The notes: a model not told the origin generated them from the letters alone. DNA of 64,000 nucleotides from Sphingomonas elodea ATCC 31461 (GCF_000226955.1 NZ_AGFU01000006.1:54133-118132), one strand, 5' to 3'. Positions 1 through 9,492 are shown, numbered from the stretch's first letter. Translations and numbers: made by a program.

Positions 1-151
1 CCTGATCAAGAAATAAACAGGGCGTGGGCCTGCCCGCCCGCGACAAAATCTGTCTTTCCTTCTGCAAAGGGAAGGCGCTAGGGACCAGGGACGGCGGCAG
101 GGCGGAAGCGCTCGGCCGCCGCCTTGCTGTACGGATCTAGAGGAACGACGA
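1..151 (+). other. Leader of hom with possible tail of an upstream gene
   Basis: This stretch has no complete gene. A short reading frame ends at the TAA at 14-16 (last codons read L-I-K-K) and could be the tail of an upstream gene, but too little is present to judge. A Shine-Dalgarno-like AGGAAC at 141-146 precedes the hom start. Confidence 0.3.
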
Positions 152-1444
152 ATGGCGGAAGCGTTGCGCGTGGCATTGGCGGGGCTCGGGACGGTGGGCG
201 GAGGCGTGATTCGCCTGCTCGACGCCAATGCCGAGCTGATTAGCCGCCGCGCCGGCCGCCGAATCGAGGTGGTCGCCGTTTCCGCCCGCGATCGCACCAA
301 GGACCGCGGCATCGACCTGTCGCGCTTCGACTGGGTCGACGATCCCGTCGAACTCGCCCGCCATGCCAAGGCGGACGTGGTGGTCGAGCTGGTCGGCGGG
401 TCGGACGGCCCGGCCCTGGCGCTCGCCCGCGCGGCGCTGGGCGCCAACAAGAGCTTCGTCACCGCCAACAAGGCGATGATCGCGCATCATGGGCTGGAGC
501 TTGCGCAGGCGGCGGAAGACGCTTCGGTCGCGCTGAAGTTCGAGGCGGCCGTCGCCGGCGGCGTGCCGGTGATCAAGGGCCTGCGCGAAGGTGCCGCAGC
601 CAACGCGATTTCCCGCGTCTACGGCATCCTCAACGGCACCTGCAATTTCATCCTGTCGAAGATGGAGGCCGAGGGCCGCGACTTCGCCGAGATCCTCGCC
701 GAGGCGCAGGCGCTGGGCTATGCCGAGGCGGACCCCACCTTCGACATCGACGGTATCGATGCCGCGCACAAGCTTTCGATCCTCGCCAGCATCGCCTTCG
801 GCACCCAGCCCGCCTTCGGCGACCTGAAGGCGAGCGGCATCCGCCATATCCTGGCCGCCGACATCGCCGAGGCGGCGACGCTCGGCTACCGCGTGCGGCT
901 GCTCGGCATTGCGGACGCGGGCGCGCACGGGCTGTTCCAGCGCGTCCATCCGCACCTCGTTTCGCTCAGCCATCCGCTGGCGCACGTGACCGGTTCGACC
1001 AACGCCGTGGTCGCGGAAGGCAATTTCGTCGGCCGGCTGCTGTTCCAGGGTGCCGGCGCCGGCGACGGCCCCACGGCCAGCGCGGTGGTGGCAGACCTGA
1101 TCGACATCGCCCGCGGCGAATTCGGCCCGCCCTATGCGATGCCGGCGACGGCGCTCGTTTCCCAGCCCCCGGCGGACAGCGGCGAGCGGCGCGGCCGGTC
1201 CTATGTGCGCTTCACCGTGGCGGACCGGGTCGGCGTGCTGGCGGAGATCGCCGCGGCGATGCGGGATGCCGGCGTCTCGATCGAGAGCCTGATCCAGCGC
1301 GGCGTCAGCCCCGACGGCAGCGCCCTTGTCGCCATCGTCACGCACGAGGCGCCGGAACGGAGCATCGCCCAGGCGCTGGAAAAGCTGCGGGGGTCGCAGA
1401 GCCTCACCGGCGAGCCGATGTGGATGCACATCCTCGACGCGTGA
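152..1444 (+). CDS. hom: Homoserine dehydrogenase
   Basis: Homoserine dehydrogenase (EC 1.1.1.3) reduces aspartate-semialdehyde to homoserine with NAD(P)H in the cytoplasm, the branch leading to threonine, methionine and isoleucine. The 430-residue product has the N-terminal dinucleotide-binding motif GLGTVGGGV near residues 12-20, the central catalytic domain with the family-typical GILNGTCNF segment near residue 167, and a C-terminal ACT-type region from about residue 350 (VRFTVADRVGVLAEIA), the usual place for threonine feedback. The length matches the common bacterial hom plus ACT form. The ATG at 152 lies 5 bases after AGGAAC and gives the expected short N-terminus. It is followed convergently, 15 bp away, by a minus-strand gene. 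Confidence 0.96.
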   Translation: MAEALRVALAGLGTVGGGVIRLLDANAELISRRAGRRIEVVAVSARDRTKDRGIDLSRFDWVDDPVELARHAKADVVVELVGGSDGPALALARAALGANKSFVTANKAMIAHHGLELAQAAEDASVALKFEAAVAGGVPVIKGLREGAAANAISRVYGILNGTCNFILSKMEAEGRDFAEILAEAQALGYAEADPTFDIDGIDAAHKLSILASIAFGTQPAFGDLKASGIRHILAADIAEAATLGYRVRLLGIADAGAHGLFQRVHPHLVSLSHPLAHVTGSTNAVVAEGNFVGRLLFQGAGAGDGPTASAVVADLIDIARGEFGPPYAMPATALVSQPPADSGERRGRSYVRFTVADRVGVLAEIAAAMRDAGVSIESLIQRGVSPDGSALVAIVTHEAPERSIAQALEKLRGSQSLTGEPMWMHILDA

Positions 1445-1459
1445 GCGCCGGTCGATAGA

Positions 1460-1789
1460 TCAGTAGTTCAGCCGCAACAGCCGGTGGCCGCTTCCCGGGC
1501 ACACCGGCATGCCGGTGCGGTTGCAGGCAGGGCCCGCGGCCGCCTGAAGCATCTCCATCTTGCGGTCGATCACCGTCTCCTGTGCGCGGGTCAGGCGGAA
1601 GCGGTTGCGCGCGGCGCGGCTGCCGCAATCGCGCTCGACATCGCAGGTGCTGATCAGCGGAGATCTTTCAGGGGCAGGGCGTGCCGATCGGCGGAGCGTC
1701 GCGCGGATCACGGCCGGCCGCTCTGCCGGTGCCGCAGCCAGCGCGCCGGCCATGCTCGCGCTTTGCAACGCCAGTGCGATCAACAACAT
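1460..1789 (-). CDS. Small secreted protein, function unknown
   Basis: A 109-residue protein I do not recognise. Its N-terminus (MLLIALALQSASMAGALAAAP) looks like a signal peptide with cleavage near residue 20, so the mature protein is probably periplasmic. The mature part is Arg-rich and has four cysteines in two close pairs (CDVERDC, then CNRTGMPVC), suggesting disulphides. The start is supported by a very good Shine-Dalgarno AGGAGG five bases upstream of the ATG. It sits just upstream of nothing else on its strand except the next secreted-protein gene at 1869-2222, 79 bp before it, so the two may be co-transcribed. The coding frame is plausible but unproven. Confidence 0.6.
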   Translation of the reverse strand: MLLIALALQSASMAGALAAAPAERPAVIRATLRRSARPAPERSPLISTCDVERDCGSRAARNRFRLTRAQETVIDRKMEMLQAAAGPACNRTGMPVCPGSGHRLLRLNY

Positions 1790-1868
1790 ATGCCCTCCTG
1801 TCGTGTCCCGCGGACCGAACGCGCCGAAACACCGCCGGTTGCGCAGCCATGCAGGGCTTTCGCCGCGC

Positions 1869-2222
1869 TCACGGGGCGAGTTCCCGCTGCTGCGTCCGCA
1901 CCGTGCCGTCGAACCCGACCGTCATGGTAACGCCGACCTTGCCGCACTTGGCCATGAAAGCCCCCTTGCCGCAGGCGACATAGCCCTGCTGCATCGGATC
2001 GCCGATCAGGCGGTTCAGCCGCGCGGCATCGGAATCACGGCTGAGATCGGGCGTGACGAAGGGGACGCGGTAGCGATCCGCCTCGCGCCGGGAACAGACG
2101 ATGATCTCGCCCTGGTCGCTCGGGGCCCGGCACGGAACCTCCGCCCGCGTCAGCGTGCGGTAGTCCGCAACCGCGGTGGCGACCATGCTATTTTGCGCGA
2201 ACATCAGTAATGCCAGCAACAT
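1869..2222 (-). CDS. Small secreted protein with conserved CRAPSDQGEIIVC-type motif
   Basis: A 117-residue predicted secreted protein of unknown function. The chosen ATG at 2222 gives a hydrophobic N-terminus (MLLALLMFAQNSMVATAVA) and has GGAGGA eight bases upstream; an in-frame ATG eight codons earlier lacks this. After the signal comes a CxAPSDQGEIIVCSRREADRYRVP-like block, a pattern I associate with short secreted proteins of sphingomonads, then two more cysteines near the C-terminus, so two disulphides are possible. It lies between hom and glpX, opposite to both, next to another small secreted gene. A single upstream promoter would have to lie in 2223-2380, shared divergently with glpX. 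Confidence 0.7.
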   Translation of the reverse strand: MLLALLMFAQNSMVATAVADYRTLTRAEVPCRAPSDQGEIIVCSRREADRYRVPFVTPDLSRDSDAARLNRLIGDPMQQGYVACGKGAFMAKCGKVGVTMTVGFDGTVRTQQRELAP

Positions 2223-2380
2223 CGTGTCGATCCTCCACGATTCCACGCAAGGATAGCGCGATTTCTTCTAGAAATCACTAAAGCTCTTCGGGGAACGTCG
2301 CTGACAACGTTAGCACGGTCGACAGCACGCCGGTGGGCTCCTATCGCGGTGCACAAATCGAACAGGGGATCACTGAAACG

Positions 2381-3349
2381 ATGCCGAACGCAAGCCATGT
2401 TCTCGACCGTGTCCTGGTGCTCGAAATGGTGCGCGTCACCGAAGCCGCGGCGATCGCCGCCTCCAGCCTGATCGGCCGGGGCGACGAGAAGGCCGCCGAC
2501 GCCGCCGCGGTCGAAGCGATGCGCGAGGCGCTGAACCAGCTCTACATGGACGGCACCGTGGTGATCGGCGAGGGCGAGCGCGACGAGGCGCCGATGCTCT
2601 ATATCGGCGAGAAGGTCGGCTCTGCGATCGGCAAGGGTCCCAAGATCGACATCGCGCTCGATCCGCTGGAAGGCACCACGATCACCGCCAAGGCCGGCCC
2701 GAACGCGCTGGCGGTGCTGGCGGTGGCCGAAGAGGGCAACCTGCTCAACGCGCCCGACGTCTACATGGACAAGATCGCGGTCGGCCCCGGCTATCCGCAG
2801 GGCGTGATCGACCTCAACAAGACCCCGACCGAGAATGTGCAGGCAATCGCCGCCGCCAAGGGCGTGAAGCCCAGCGAGATCATCGCCTGCGTGCTCGACC
2901 GTCCCCGCCACGAGAAGCTGATCGCCGAGCTGCGCAGCATCGGCTGCGGCATCATGCTGATCTCCGATGGCGACGTGGCCGGTGTGATCGCGACCAGCGA
3001 TCCGGATACGACCATCGACGTCTATATGGGCCAGGGCGGCGCCCCCGAGGGCGTGTTGGCCTGCGCTGCGCTGCGCTGCGTCGGTGGGCAGTTCCAGGGC
3101 CGGCTCATCTTCCGCAACGAGGACGAGCGTGCCCGCGCCCGTAAATGGGGCATCGAGGATCTGGACAAGGTCTATTCGCTGGAGGAACTCGCCAAGGGCG
3201 ACTGCATCTTCGCCGCGACCGGCGTGACCGACGGCTCGCTCCTGTCCGGCGTCAAGCGCGTCCGCGGCAAGATGACCACCGAGAGCGTGGTGATGCGCGC
3301 CAGCTCGGGCACCGTCCGCTGGGTGAAGGGCGAACACCGCGTCGACTAA
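2381..3349 (+). CDS. glpX: Class II fructose-1,6-bisphosphatase
   Basis: GlpX hydrolyses fructose 1,6-bisphosphate to fructose 6-phosphate, a gluconeogenic step; the alphaproteobacterial form may also act on sedoheptulose bisphosphate. The 322-residue product has the family signatures GRGDEKAADAAAVEAMR near the N-terminus, the metal-binding GTVVIGEGERDEAPML segment and DPLEGTT, all diagnostic of the lithium-sensitive type II enzymes. A longer in-frame start exists at GTG 2333, but the ATG at 2381 gives the usual N-terminus (about 13 residues before LVLEMVRVTEAAA). The gene is followed by a strong hairpin, so it probably forms its own unit. Confidence 0.95.
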   Translation: MPNASHVLDRVLVLEMVRVTEAAAIAASSLIGRGDEKAADAAAVEAMREALNQLYMDGTVVIGEGERDEAPMLYIGEKVGSAIGKGPKIDIALDPLEGTTITAKAGPNALAVLAVAEEGNLLNAPDVYMDKIAVGPGYPQGVIDLNKTPTENVQAIAAAKGVKPSEIIACVLDRPRHEKLIAELRSIGCGIMLISDGDVAGVIATSDPDTTIDVYMGQGGAPEGVLACAALRCVGGQFQGRLIFRNEDERARARKWGIEDLDKVYSLEELAKGDCIFAATGVTDGSLLSGVKRVRGKMTTESVVMRASSGTVRWVKGEHRVD

Positions 3350-3360
3350 CGGGCTGCAAC

Positions 3361-3389
3361 GGCGCCGCCGGCTTGATCCCGGCGGCGTC
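3361..3389 (+). terminator. Probable terminator of glpX
   Basis: CGCCGCCGG at 3363-3371 and CCGGCGGCG at 3379-3387 form a perfect 9-bp stem with a 7-base loop, followed by TCTTGCT. It starts 12 bases after the glpX stop codon. The trailing T-rich stretch is weak. Confidence 0.7.
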
Positions 3390-3431
3390 TTGCTCCACTA
3401 AGTCACCCTGACTTCAGGGGGACGAACGAAC

Positions 3432-5279
3432 ATGCGGCATTGGCTGGTTTCCGTAGCGCTCGCGGCACTTGCCGCCCCTCTCGTGGGCGCTGCGCCGCCC
3501 CAGCTTACGCCTACCGCGACCGAGGCGCCCTTCGTGTTCGAAGAGGCGATGATCCCGATGCGCGACGGGGTGAAGCTCCACACCGTCATCCTGCGCCCCA
3601 GGGACGCCAGGGGGCCGCTGCCGATCCTGTTCCAGCGCAGCCCCTATGGCTCGCCCGATGCCGCGCCGCCGCGTGTGCCGAACAGCTGGGCGCCGCTGGT
3701 GCGCGACGGCTATATCTTCGTCTTCCAGGACATGCGCGGCCGCTTCAAGTCCGAAGGCGGCCCTTTCACCCTCTCCACCGAGGTGAAGACCGGCAAGGGC
3801 GCGGTCGACGAGGCGACCGACGCCTATGATTCGATCGACTGGCTGGTGAAGAACGTGAAGCCGAACAACGGCAAGGTGGGCATGTGGGGGGTGTCCTATC
3901 CGGGCTTCACCGCCGCGATCGCGCTCGCCAAGCCGCATCCGGCGCTCAAGGCAACCAGCCCGCAGGCGGCGTGGATCGACTATTGGAAGAACGACGACCT
4001 GCATCGCTGGGGCGCGATGCGGCTCACCTATGCCAGCGACTGGGTGAACAGCCTTCAGGCCGACAAGACCAACGACGGCATCCCCCTCTACGACCGCTAC
4101 GACACGTACGACTGGTTCCTCCACGCCGGCTCGCCCGACGAGATCGAGAAGACCTATTTCAAGGGCCGGGTGCCGCGCTATCGCGAGATGATCGAGCATC
4201 CCGACTATGACGAGCACTGGAAGAAGCAGGTCTGGTCGAACGCGCTCGGCAAGACGACGGTGCCGACGCTCAACGTCGCGGGCTATTGGGACCAGGAGGA
4301 TCCCTGGGGCAGCTGGAAGATCTGGGAAAAGCAGCGCGCCAACGATCCGAACAAGCTCGCGCTGATGGTCGCGGGACCCTGGGCGCACGGCACCTGGCAC
4401 TCGCCCGCCAACAGCCTGGGGCGCATTCCGTTTGGCGTCGACAGCGGAGTGCAATTCATCGAGCAGATCGAGGCGCCGTTTTTCGCCTATTGGCTGCACG
4501 GCACCGGCACCAGGCCCGACTTCGCGCTGAAGAGCTTCCAGTCCGGCTCGTGGCAGTGGAAGACCTATCAAACCTACCCGCTGGCCAATGCGCAGGCGAC
4601 CAACCTGTACTTGCACGCCGACGGCTCGCTCAGCTTCACCGCGCCGGCGGCGGGGGAGGGCTGCCGCGACTATGTGAGCGATCCGGCCCGCCCGGTGCCG
4701 TTCCGCCCGCGGCCGATGTCGGCCACCTATGCCACGCCCGACTGGCGCTGGTGGGAAGCCGAGGACCAGCGCTTCGTCGACGACCGGCCCGACGTGCTCA
4801 GCTATGTCTCCGCGCCGCTGGAGAACGACCTGACCGTCACCGGCGAGGTCACCGCCAAACTGATGGCCTCGACCAGCGGCACCGACAGCGATTTCGTCGT
4901 CAAGCTGATCGACGTGTTCCCCGAGAACTACGAGAAGGCGCCGACCGCGCCGGGGGCCTATGCGAAGGGCCTCAACGGCTATGAGCTGCCGATCGCGATG
5001 GAGATCCGCCGCGGCCGCTACTTGAAGAGCTTCGAGCAGGCGACGCCGCTGGTGCCCGACCAGGTGACCGCCTGGGACTTCCCGCTGCGCGACCACGACC
5101 ATGTGTTCAAGAAGGGCCACCGGATCATGGTGCAGGTCCAGTCGAGCTGGTTCCCGGTAATCGACCGCAACCCGCAGACCTTCGTGCCGAACATCTACAA
5201 GGCCAAGCCGGAGGACTATCGCAAGGCGACGCAGCGGGTGTGTGCGGGGTCTGCGGTGACGCTGCCGGTGGTGAAGTGA
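3432..5279 (+). CDS. CocE/NonD family hydrolase (X-Pro dipeptidyl-peptidase-like)
   Basis: A 615-residue exported serine hydrolase. The N-terminus is a signal peptide (hydrophobic to about residue 20, then A-A-P-P). The alpha/beta-hydrolase domain carries the nucleophile motif GVSYPG with Ser155, and a catalytic-histidine segment GPWAHGTWH near residue 320. The C-terminal third, from roughly residue 440, has the beta-rich jelly-roll character of the X-Pro dipeptidyl-peptidase C-terminal domain (ENDLTVTGEVTAKL). Relatives include cocaine esterase, glutaryl-7-ACA acylase and alpha-amino-acid ester hydrolase, so the substrate (peptide, ester or amide) cannot be told from sequence. It is monocistronic, bounded by the glpX hairpin and a palindromic repeat. 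Confidence 0.9.
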   Translation: MRHWLVSVALAALAAPLVGAAPPQLTPTATEAPFVFEEAMIPMRDGVKLHTVILRPRDARGPLPILFQRSPYGSPDAAPPRVPNSWAPLVRDGYIFVFQDMRGRFKSEGGPFTLSTEVKTGKGAVDEATDAYDSIDWLVKNVKPNNGKVGMWGVSYPGFTAAIALAKPHPALKATSPQAAWIDYWKNDDLHRWGAMRLTYASDWVNSLQADKTNDGIPLYDRYDTYDWFLHAGSPDEIEKTYFKGRVPRYREMIEHPDYDEHWKKQVWSNALGKTTVPTLNVAGYWDQEDPWGSWKIWEKQRANDPNKLALMVAGPWAHGTWHSPANSLGRIPFGVDSGVQFIEQIEAPFFAYWLHGTGTRPDFALKSFQSGSWQWKTYQTYPLANAQATNLYLHADGSLSFTAPAAGEGCRDYVSDPARPVPFRPRPMSATYATPDWRWWEAEDQRFVDDRPDVLSYVSAPLENDLTVTGEVTAKLMASTSGTDSDFVVKLIDVFPENYEKAPTAPGAYAKGLNGYELPIAMEIRRGRYLKSFEQATPLVPDQVTAWDFPLRDHDHVFKKGHRIMVQVQSSWFPVIDRNPQTFVPNIYKAKPEDYRKATQRVCAGSAVTLPVVK

Positions 5280-5288
5280 TCTGACTTC

Positions 5289-5401
5289 TTAAGCCCCTCC
5301 TCCTTGGAGGAGGGGTTGGTGGTGGAGGGATGCCAGACCAGACGTTGGTCTCGGTGAGACGCGCCCCACCCCAACCCCTCCCCTGAAGGGGAGGGGCTTA
5401 A
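5289..5401. repeat. Paired palindromic (REP/BIME-like) element
   Basis: Two perfect hairpins face each other: CCCCTCCTCC/GGAGGAGGGG at 5294-5315 and CCCCTCCCC/GGGGAGGGG at 5375-5396. Together they form a larger inverted repeat whose ends, TTAAGCCCCTCC (5289-5300) and GGAGGGGCTTAA (5390-5401), are perfect complements. It fills the gap between two convergent genes and probably also ends transcription from both sides. Confidence 0.85.
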
Positions 5402-5410
5402 GGTAGGCGT

Positions 5411-6181
5411 TCAGTTCTTCAGCCGATACCCGGTCCGGAAGATCCACACGATCAGCCCCAGGCACAGCAGCAGGAACACGCCGGTAAAGCCCAGGCTCCA
5501 GGCGATGCCGACATCGCCGTGCCCGAAGAAGCTCCAGCGGAAGCCGCTGACCAGGTACACGACGGGATTGAACAGGCTCACCGTGTGCCAGGGCTCGGGC
5601 AGCATGTCGATCGAGTAGAAGGCGCCGCCCAGGAAGGTGAGCGGCGTCACCAGCAGCGAGGGCACGATGTTGAGCTGTTCGAAGCTCTTCGCCCAGATGC
5701 CGATGATGAAGCCGAACATGCTGAAGGTAACCGCGGTCAGTACCAGGAAGGCGAGCATCGCGGCGGGATGGTCCACCCGCAGCGGCACGAACAGCGCCGA
5801 GGTGGCGAGGATGATCAGCCCGATCACCACCGACTTGGTCGCCGCCGCTCCGACGAACCCCACCACCAGCTCGATCGCCGAGATCGGTGCGGAGAGCAGC
5901 TCGAACACCGTGCCGGTGAATTTGGGGAAGTAGATGCCGATCGAGGCATTGGCGATGCTCTGCATCAGCAGCGACAGCATGATCAGCCCAGGCACCAGGA
6001 AGCTGCCATAGTTCACGCCGTGGATCGCATCGATCCGGCTGCCGATCGCCCCGCCGAACACAACGAAATAGAGCGAGGTGGTGATCACCGGGGTCGCGAT
6101 CGACTGCCACAGCGTGCGGATCGTCCGCGCCATCTCGAACTTGTAGATCGCCCAGATGCCGGGAAAGTTGATGCCGTTCAT
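5411..6181 (-). CDS. ABC-2 type transporter permease
   Basis: A 256-residue inner-membrane protein with about six hydrophobic segments, matching the single-domain ABC-2 permease family (NodJ/DrrB/YadH-like exporters). Recognisable features are the amphipathic N-terminus ([17 protein letters not shown]), the first membrane segment [13 protein letters not shown], and the conserved [14 protein letters not shown] segment before the final membrane span. The ATG at 6181 overlaps the stop of the upstream ATPase gene as ATGA, so translation is coupled. The transported substrate (lipid, polysaccharide or drug) is not evident. YadG/YadH of enterobacteria is the closest type I can name. Confidence 0.9.
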   Translation of the reverse strand: MNGINFPGIWAIYKFEMARTIRTLWQSIATPVITTSLYFVVFGGAIGSRIDAIHGVNYGSFLVPGLIMLSLLMQSIANASIGIYFPKFTGTVFELLSAPISAIELVVGFVGAAATKSVVIGLIILATSALFVPLRVDHPAAMLAFLVLTAVTFSMFGFIIGIWAKSFEQLNIVPSLLVTPLTFLGGAFYSIDMLPEPWHTVSLFNPVVYLVSGFRWSFFGHGDVGIAWSLGFTGVFLLLCLGLIVWIFRTGYRLKN

Positions 6182-7104
6182 GCCTGTGCCCCCACCAGGT
6201 CGACGAAGATGTCCTCCAGGCTCGACTTGGACGTGTCGAGATCCTTGAAGGCGATGTTGAGGTCGTGCAGCTTGCGCAGCAGCGACGGGATGCCGGTGCG
6301 CTCGGCCTGCGCGTCGAAGGTGTAGCGCAGCTTGTGGCCCTCGTCGGCGAGGCTCAGCTGCCATTCGCCGAGCTCGGCCGGGATCGCGGCGAGCGGCTCG
6401 ACCAGGCTGAGGTCCAGCTCGCGCTTGCCGAGCTTCTTCATCAGCGCAGTCTTTTCCTCGACCAGCAGCAGCTGCCCCTTGTTGATCACGCCCACCCGGT
6501 CGGCCATTTCCTCGGCCTCCTCGATGTAATGCGTGGTCAGGATGATCGTGGTGCCGCGGTCGCGCAGGCGGCCGATCAGCTTCCACATGTCGCGGCGCAG
6601 CTCGACGTCGACGCCAGCGGTCGGCTCGTCGAGGAACAGGATGTCGGGTTCGTGGCTGAGCGCCTTGGCGATCATCACGCGGCGCTTCATGCCGCCCGAC
6701 AGCTCCATGATCTTGGCGTCGCGCTTGTCCCACAGCGACAGGTCCTTGAGGAGCTGGTCGCAATAGGCGTGGTCGGGCGCCTTGCCGAACAGCCCGCGCG
6801 AATAGCGCGCGGCCGAGCCGACGCGCGAGAACATGTCGACCGCGATCTCCTGCGGCACCAGCCCGATCCGGGAGCGCGCCGCGCGCGGCTGGCGGATCGC
6901 GTCGTGCCCGTCGACCAGGATCGTCCCTGTGCTGGGCGTGACGATGCCGCAGATGATCGAGATGAGCGTGGTCTTGCCCGCGCCGTTTGGCCCGAGCAGG
7001 GCGAAGATCTCGCCGCGGTGGATGTCGAGATCGACATGGTCGAGCGCGGTATGGCCCGACGCGTAGGTCTTGGAGACCTGGCGTAGCGACAGGATGGGTT
7101 GCAT
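6178..7104 (-). CDS. ABC transporter ATP-binding protein
   Basis: The nucleotide-binding subunit of the same exporter, 308 residues. Visible motifs are the Walker [11 protein letters not shown]-loop region LVPQE, signature LSGGMKRR, Walker [13 protein letters not shown] and the H-loop [14 protein letters not shown], followed by a C-terminal extension of about 90 residues typical of the YadG/DrrA/NodI type. The ATG at 7104 puts the ABC domain at once after the start ([14 protein letters not shown]); a longer in-frame ATG at 7155 is possible but adds only low-complexity residues. It heads a two-gene unit with the permease; the 142 bp before it should hold the promoter. Confidence 0.93.
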   Translation of the reverse strand: MQPILSLRQVSKTYASGHTALDHVDLDIHRGEIFALLGPNGAGKTTLISIICGIVTPSTGTILVDGHDAIRQPRAARSRIGLVPQEIAVDMFSRVGSAARYSRGLFGKAPDHAYCDQLLKDLSLWDKRDAKIMELSGGMKRRVMIAKALSHEPDILFLDEPTAGVDVELRRDMWKLIGRLRDRGTTIILTTHYIEEAEEMADRVGVINKGQLLLVEEKTALMKKLGKRELDLSLVEPLAAIPAELGEWQLSLADEGHKLRYTFDAQAERTGIPSLLRKLHDLNIAFKDLDTSKSSLEDIFVDLVGAQA

Positions 7105-7246
7105 GGGTGATGGAGCCCCGGCCGGAAGGAGCCTGTTAGCTAGGGTGGCGTTCATCCTGGGGCAAGGTGTGGAACCTCGCCCTTTCTTCTCAAGTGGTTC
7201 CTTCCCCTGCGGCGGGAGAATGCGCACGCGGCGGGAAGGCTGGTTC

Positions 7247-8011
7247 CTACTTCGTCTTGCGGGCGGCGGCGACGGCGTCGGCAAGAGCGGAATAGTCGCG
7301 CGCGCCGTAGAGGATCTGCTTGCCGACGACCCAGGCCGGCGTGCCGTTCATTGCCAGCTTCGCGCCCAGCTGGTGATTGGCCTCGATCTCCTTCGCGATC
7401 GCCGGGCTGGCCGCCAGTTTTTCCGTCGCGGCAGGGTCGAGCCCGGCCTTGGCGAGTGCCGCGCCGATGCTGGCGTTGCTCGGCCCGCCGCTGGCGAACA
7501 GCGCGTCGTGGAACGGGCGGAACTTGCCCTGCTGCGCGGCGGCCAGCGCGAAGCGCGCGGCGACCACGCTCGCCTCGCCCAGCACCGGATATTCGCGATA
7601 GACGACGCGGACGTTCGGATCCTTGGCGATCAGTTCGGCCAGCGCCGGCAGGCTGGCCCGGCAATAGCCGCACGCATAGTCCATGAACACGGCTATGGTG
7701 ACGTCGCCATCGGGATTGCCCGCCCAGGCGCTGCCGAACGGCGTGGTGAGCGCGGGCAGCACCGCGGGCACGGCGGCCTGCGCGCCTTCCTGCGCCTTCT
7801 GCGCCGCCGCGGTTTCCTGCTGCTGCAGCCGCTCCATCATGTCTCGCAGGATGGCGGGGTTCTCGAGCAGATACGTCTGCACGATGCGCTCCACCTGTGC
7901 CTTGTCGCCGCCGATACCCGGGAGCAGCGCCTGCAGCGCCAGCGCGGCGAGGCCGCCGAGCAGGGCGGCGACGAGCAGCGCCCCGCCGAAGAACAGATTC
8001 GGGCGATTCAT
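7247..8011 (-). CDS. DsbA-family thiol:disulphide oxidoreductase
   Basis: A 254-residue thioredoxin-fold protein of the DsbA/Com1 type (as in DSBA-like Com1 and BdbD-like proteins). It has an N-terminal membrane anchor (residues about 6-28), a helical segment with a short coiled coil ([19 protein letters not shown]), then the DsbA domain with the redox motif CGYC in [14 protein letters not shown], and the cis-proline segment GTPAWVVG near the end. It should act in the periplasm on protein disulphides. The ATG at 8011 shares a base with the TAA of the upstream M48 protease gene (TAATG), implying coupled translation and perhaps a shared role in envelope protein quality control. Confidence 0.93.
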   Translation of the reverse strand: MNRPNLFFGGALLVAALLGGLAALALQALLPGIGGDKAQVERIVQTYLLENPAILRDMMERLQQQETAAAQKAQEGAQAAVPAVLPALTTPFGSAWAGNPDGDVTIAVFMDYACGYCRASLPALAELIAKDPNVRVVYREYPVLGEASVVAARFALAAAQQGKFRPFHDALFASGGPSNASIGAALAKAGLDPAATEKLAASPAIAKEIEANHQLGAKLAMNGTPAWVVGKQILYGARDYSALADAVAAARKTK

Positions 8012-9387
8012 TACTGGCCGCGTCCCTTGTTGCGCTTGTCGTCCTTCATCGCCTGTTCGGAGACCATCGCGATGTCCTGCGCGCGGATCCATTCGGGCGA
8101 GCCCTGGGGCAGGCCGCCCATCGCGCGACGGGCGCTGACCATCGCGGTGCGCGCGTCGCCGATCAGGTTGGCCCGCTCGGCGGTGGCGAGGGCGGTTCGC
8201 GGCTCGTCGCCCTTGCGATCATAGACGGTGCCGAGGTTGATCCAGGCGAAGGGGTTGTCCCGGTCGCGCGTCAGTGAATCGCGCAGCACCTGCTCGGCCT
8301 CGTTCAGGTTCGCCTTGTCCTCGGTCGCGACCAGCGCGTGGCCGAAGGTGCTCGCGATCAGCGGGGAGTTGTTGGAGAGCTGGGTCGCCTTGCGCAGCGG
8401 GTCCAGCGCCGCCTGGGGCTGGCCGGATTCGAGCAGGATCTGGCCCTGCAGCTCGAGGAAATAGGGGTCGTTCGGCGCCAGCTTGACCAGCGCCGCCGTC
8501 TCCTCGGCGGCCTGCTCGGGATAGCCCGACTGATGATAGGCATAGGCACGCGCATAATGCGCCGGGATCGAATTGTCGGCCTTGGGATAGAGTCGCAGCG
8601 TCTTCTTGGGATCGTTGGTATAGCCGCGCAGCTTCGCCTGGACGCGCTTGAAGCGGCGCTCGAGATCGGGATCGAGCGGCTTGTTCCAGTTGGGGGATCC
8701 CTGGAGATCGGCCTTCAGCGTCTGCACGCGATCCTGCGACATCGGGTGGGTCTGGGCGAAGGGATCCACCTCGGGATCGGTGGCGTAATAGCCGTAGCGG
8801 TGCATCTCCTGCGTCAGCTTGTCGAAGAAGCCCAGCATCCCCTTGCCGCTGATGCCGGCGGTGTTGAGAAAGCGGACCCCGGCCGCGTCGGCCGAGGATT
8901 CCTGCACCCGGCTATAGGCGAGATACTTGCCGATCGCGGCGCGCTGGCCGGCCATCAGGATGCCCGTGCCGGCCTCGGCAGAACCGGCCGCCATCGCCGC
9001 GGCACCGAGCAGCAGGCTGAGGATGGAAATGTTGCCATAGCCGCCGTCGCGCTGGAACACGGCATGGCCGCCGACGATATGGCCGATTTCGTGGGCGACG
9101 ACGCCCTGGACCTGATTGGCGCTATCCGCCGCGTCGATCAGGCCCGCATTGATGTAGACAATCTGGCCGCCGGCGACGAAGGCGTTGATCGACGGATCGG
9201 CGATCAGCACCACCTTGCCGTTGGCGGGGTTCAGTCCGGCGGCGGTGAACAGGGGCCTGGCCATGTCGGCCAGCAGCGCCTCGGTTTCGGCGTCGCGGAG
9301 CACCGATTGCGCCATCGCGGGGCGGGATGCGAACGATGCGAGGCAAAGCATCGCGAGCAGCGTGGCCAGTCGGTGGATGCGCGCCAT
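8011..9387 (-). CDS. Periplasmic M48 metalloprotease with TPR domain (BepA-like)
   Basis: A 458-residue zinc metalloprotease with a signal peptide ending near ASRPAMAQ. The peptidase M48 domain carries the zinc motif HEIGH (in VVAHEIGHIVGGH), the third-ligand region RVQESSADAAGVRFL, and the downstream THPMSQDRV segment typical of BepA/YfgC. The C-terminal half is made of TPR-like repeats (about residues 280-430). Relatives assist or degrade outer-membrane proteins such as LptD. The ATG at 9387 has GGGGAG seven bases upstream and gives a clean signal peptide; a longer frame to 9414 is less likely. It is the first gene of a pair with the DsbA-like gene. Confidence 0.93.
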   Translation of the reverse strand: MARIHRLATLLAMLCLASFASRPAMAQSVLRDAETEALLADMARPLFTAAGLNPANGKVVLIADPSINAFVAGGQIVYINAGLIDAADSANQVQGVVAHEIGHIVGGHAVFQRDGGYGNISILSLLLGAAAMAAGSAEAGTGILMAGQRAAIGKYLAYSRVQESSADAAGVRFLNTAGISGKGMLGFFDKLTQEMHRYGYYATDPEVDPFAQTHPMSQDRVQTLKADLQGSPNWNKPLDPDLERRFKRVQAKLRGYTNDPKKTLRLYPKADNSIPAHYARAYAYHQSGYPEQAAEETAALVKLAPNDPYFLELQGQILLESGQPQAALDPLRKATQLSNNSPLIASTFGHALVATEDKANLNEAEQVLRDSLTRDRDNPFAWINLGTVYDRKGDEPRTALATAERANLIGDARTAMVSARRAMGGLPQGSPEWIRAQDIAMVSEQAMKDDKRNKGRGQ

Positions 9388-9455
9388 GATCGAAACTCCC
9401 CGGGGCAAATTCAACGGGCCGCCCTGGCAATAAGGCCCTGAACCGACACTGAAAG

Positions 9456-9485
9456 CCCCGGCGCGGCGAGCAAGCCGCGCCGGGG
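9456..9485 (-). terminator. Terminator of rne
   Basis: CCCCGGCGCGGC (9456-9467) and GCCGCGCCGGGG (9474-9485) make a perfect 12-bp stem with a 6-base loop beginning eight bases after the rne stop codon. On the minus strand it is followed by CTTTC rather than a long T run. Confidence 0.8.
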
Positions 9486-9492
9486 ATCTTCC

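Noticed and set aside
2247-2380. AACGT/ACGTT symmetry near 2296-2313 as an operator.
   Set aside because: Too short and imperfect to support, with no regulator nearby.
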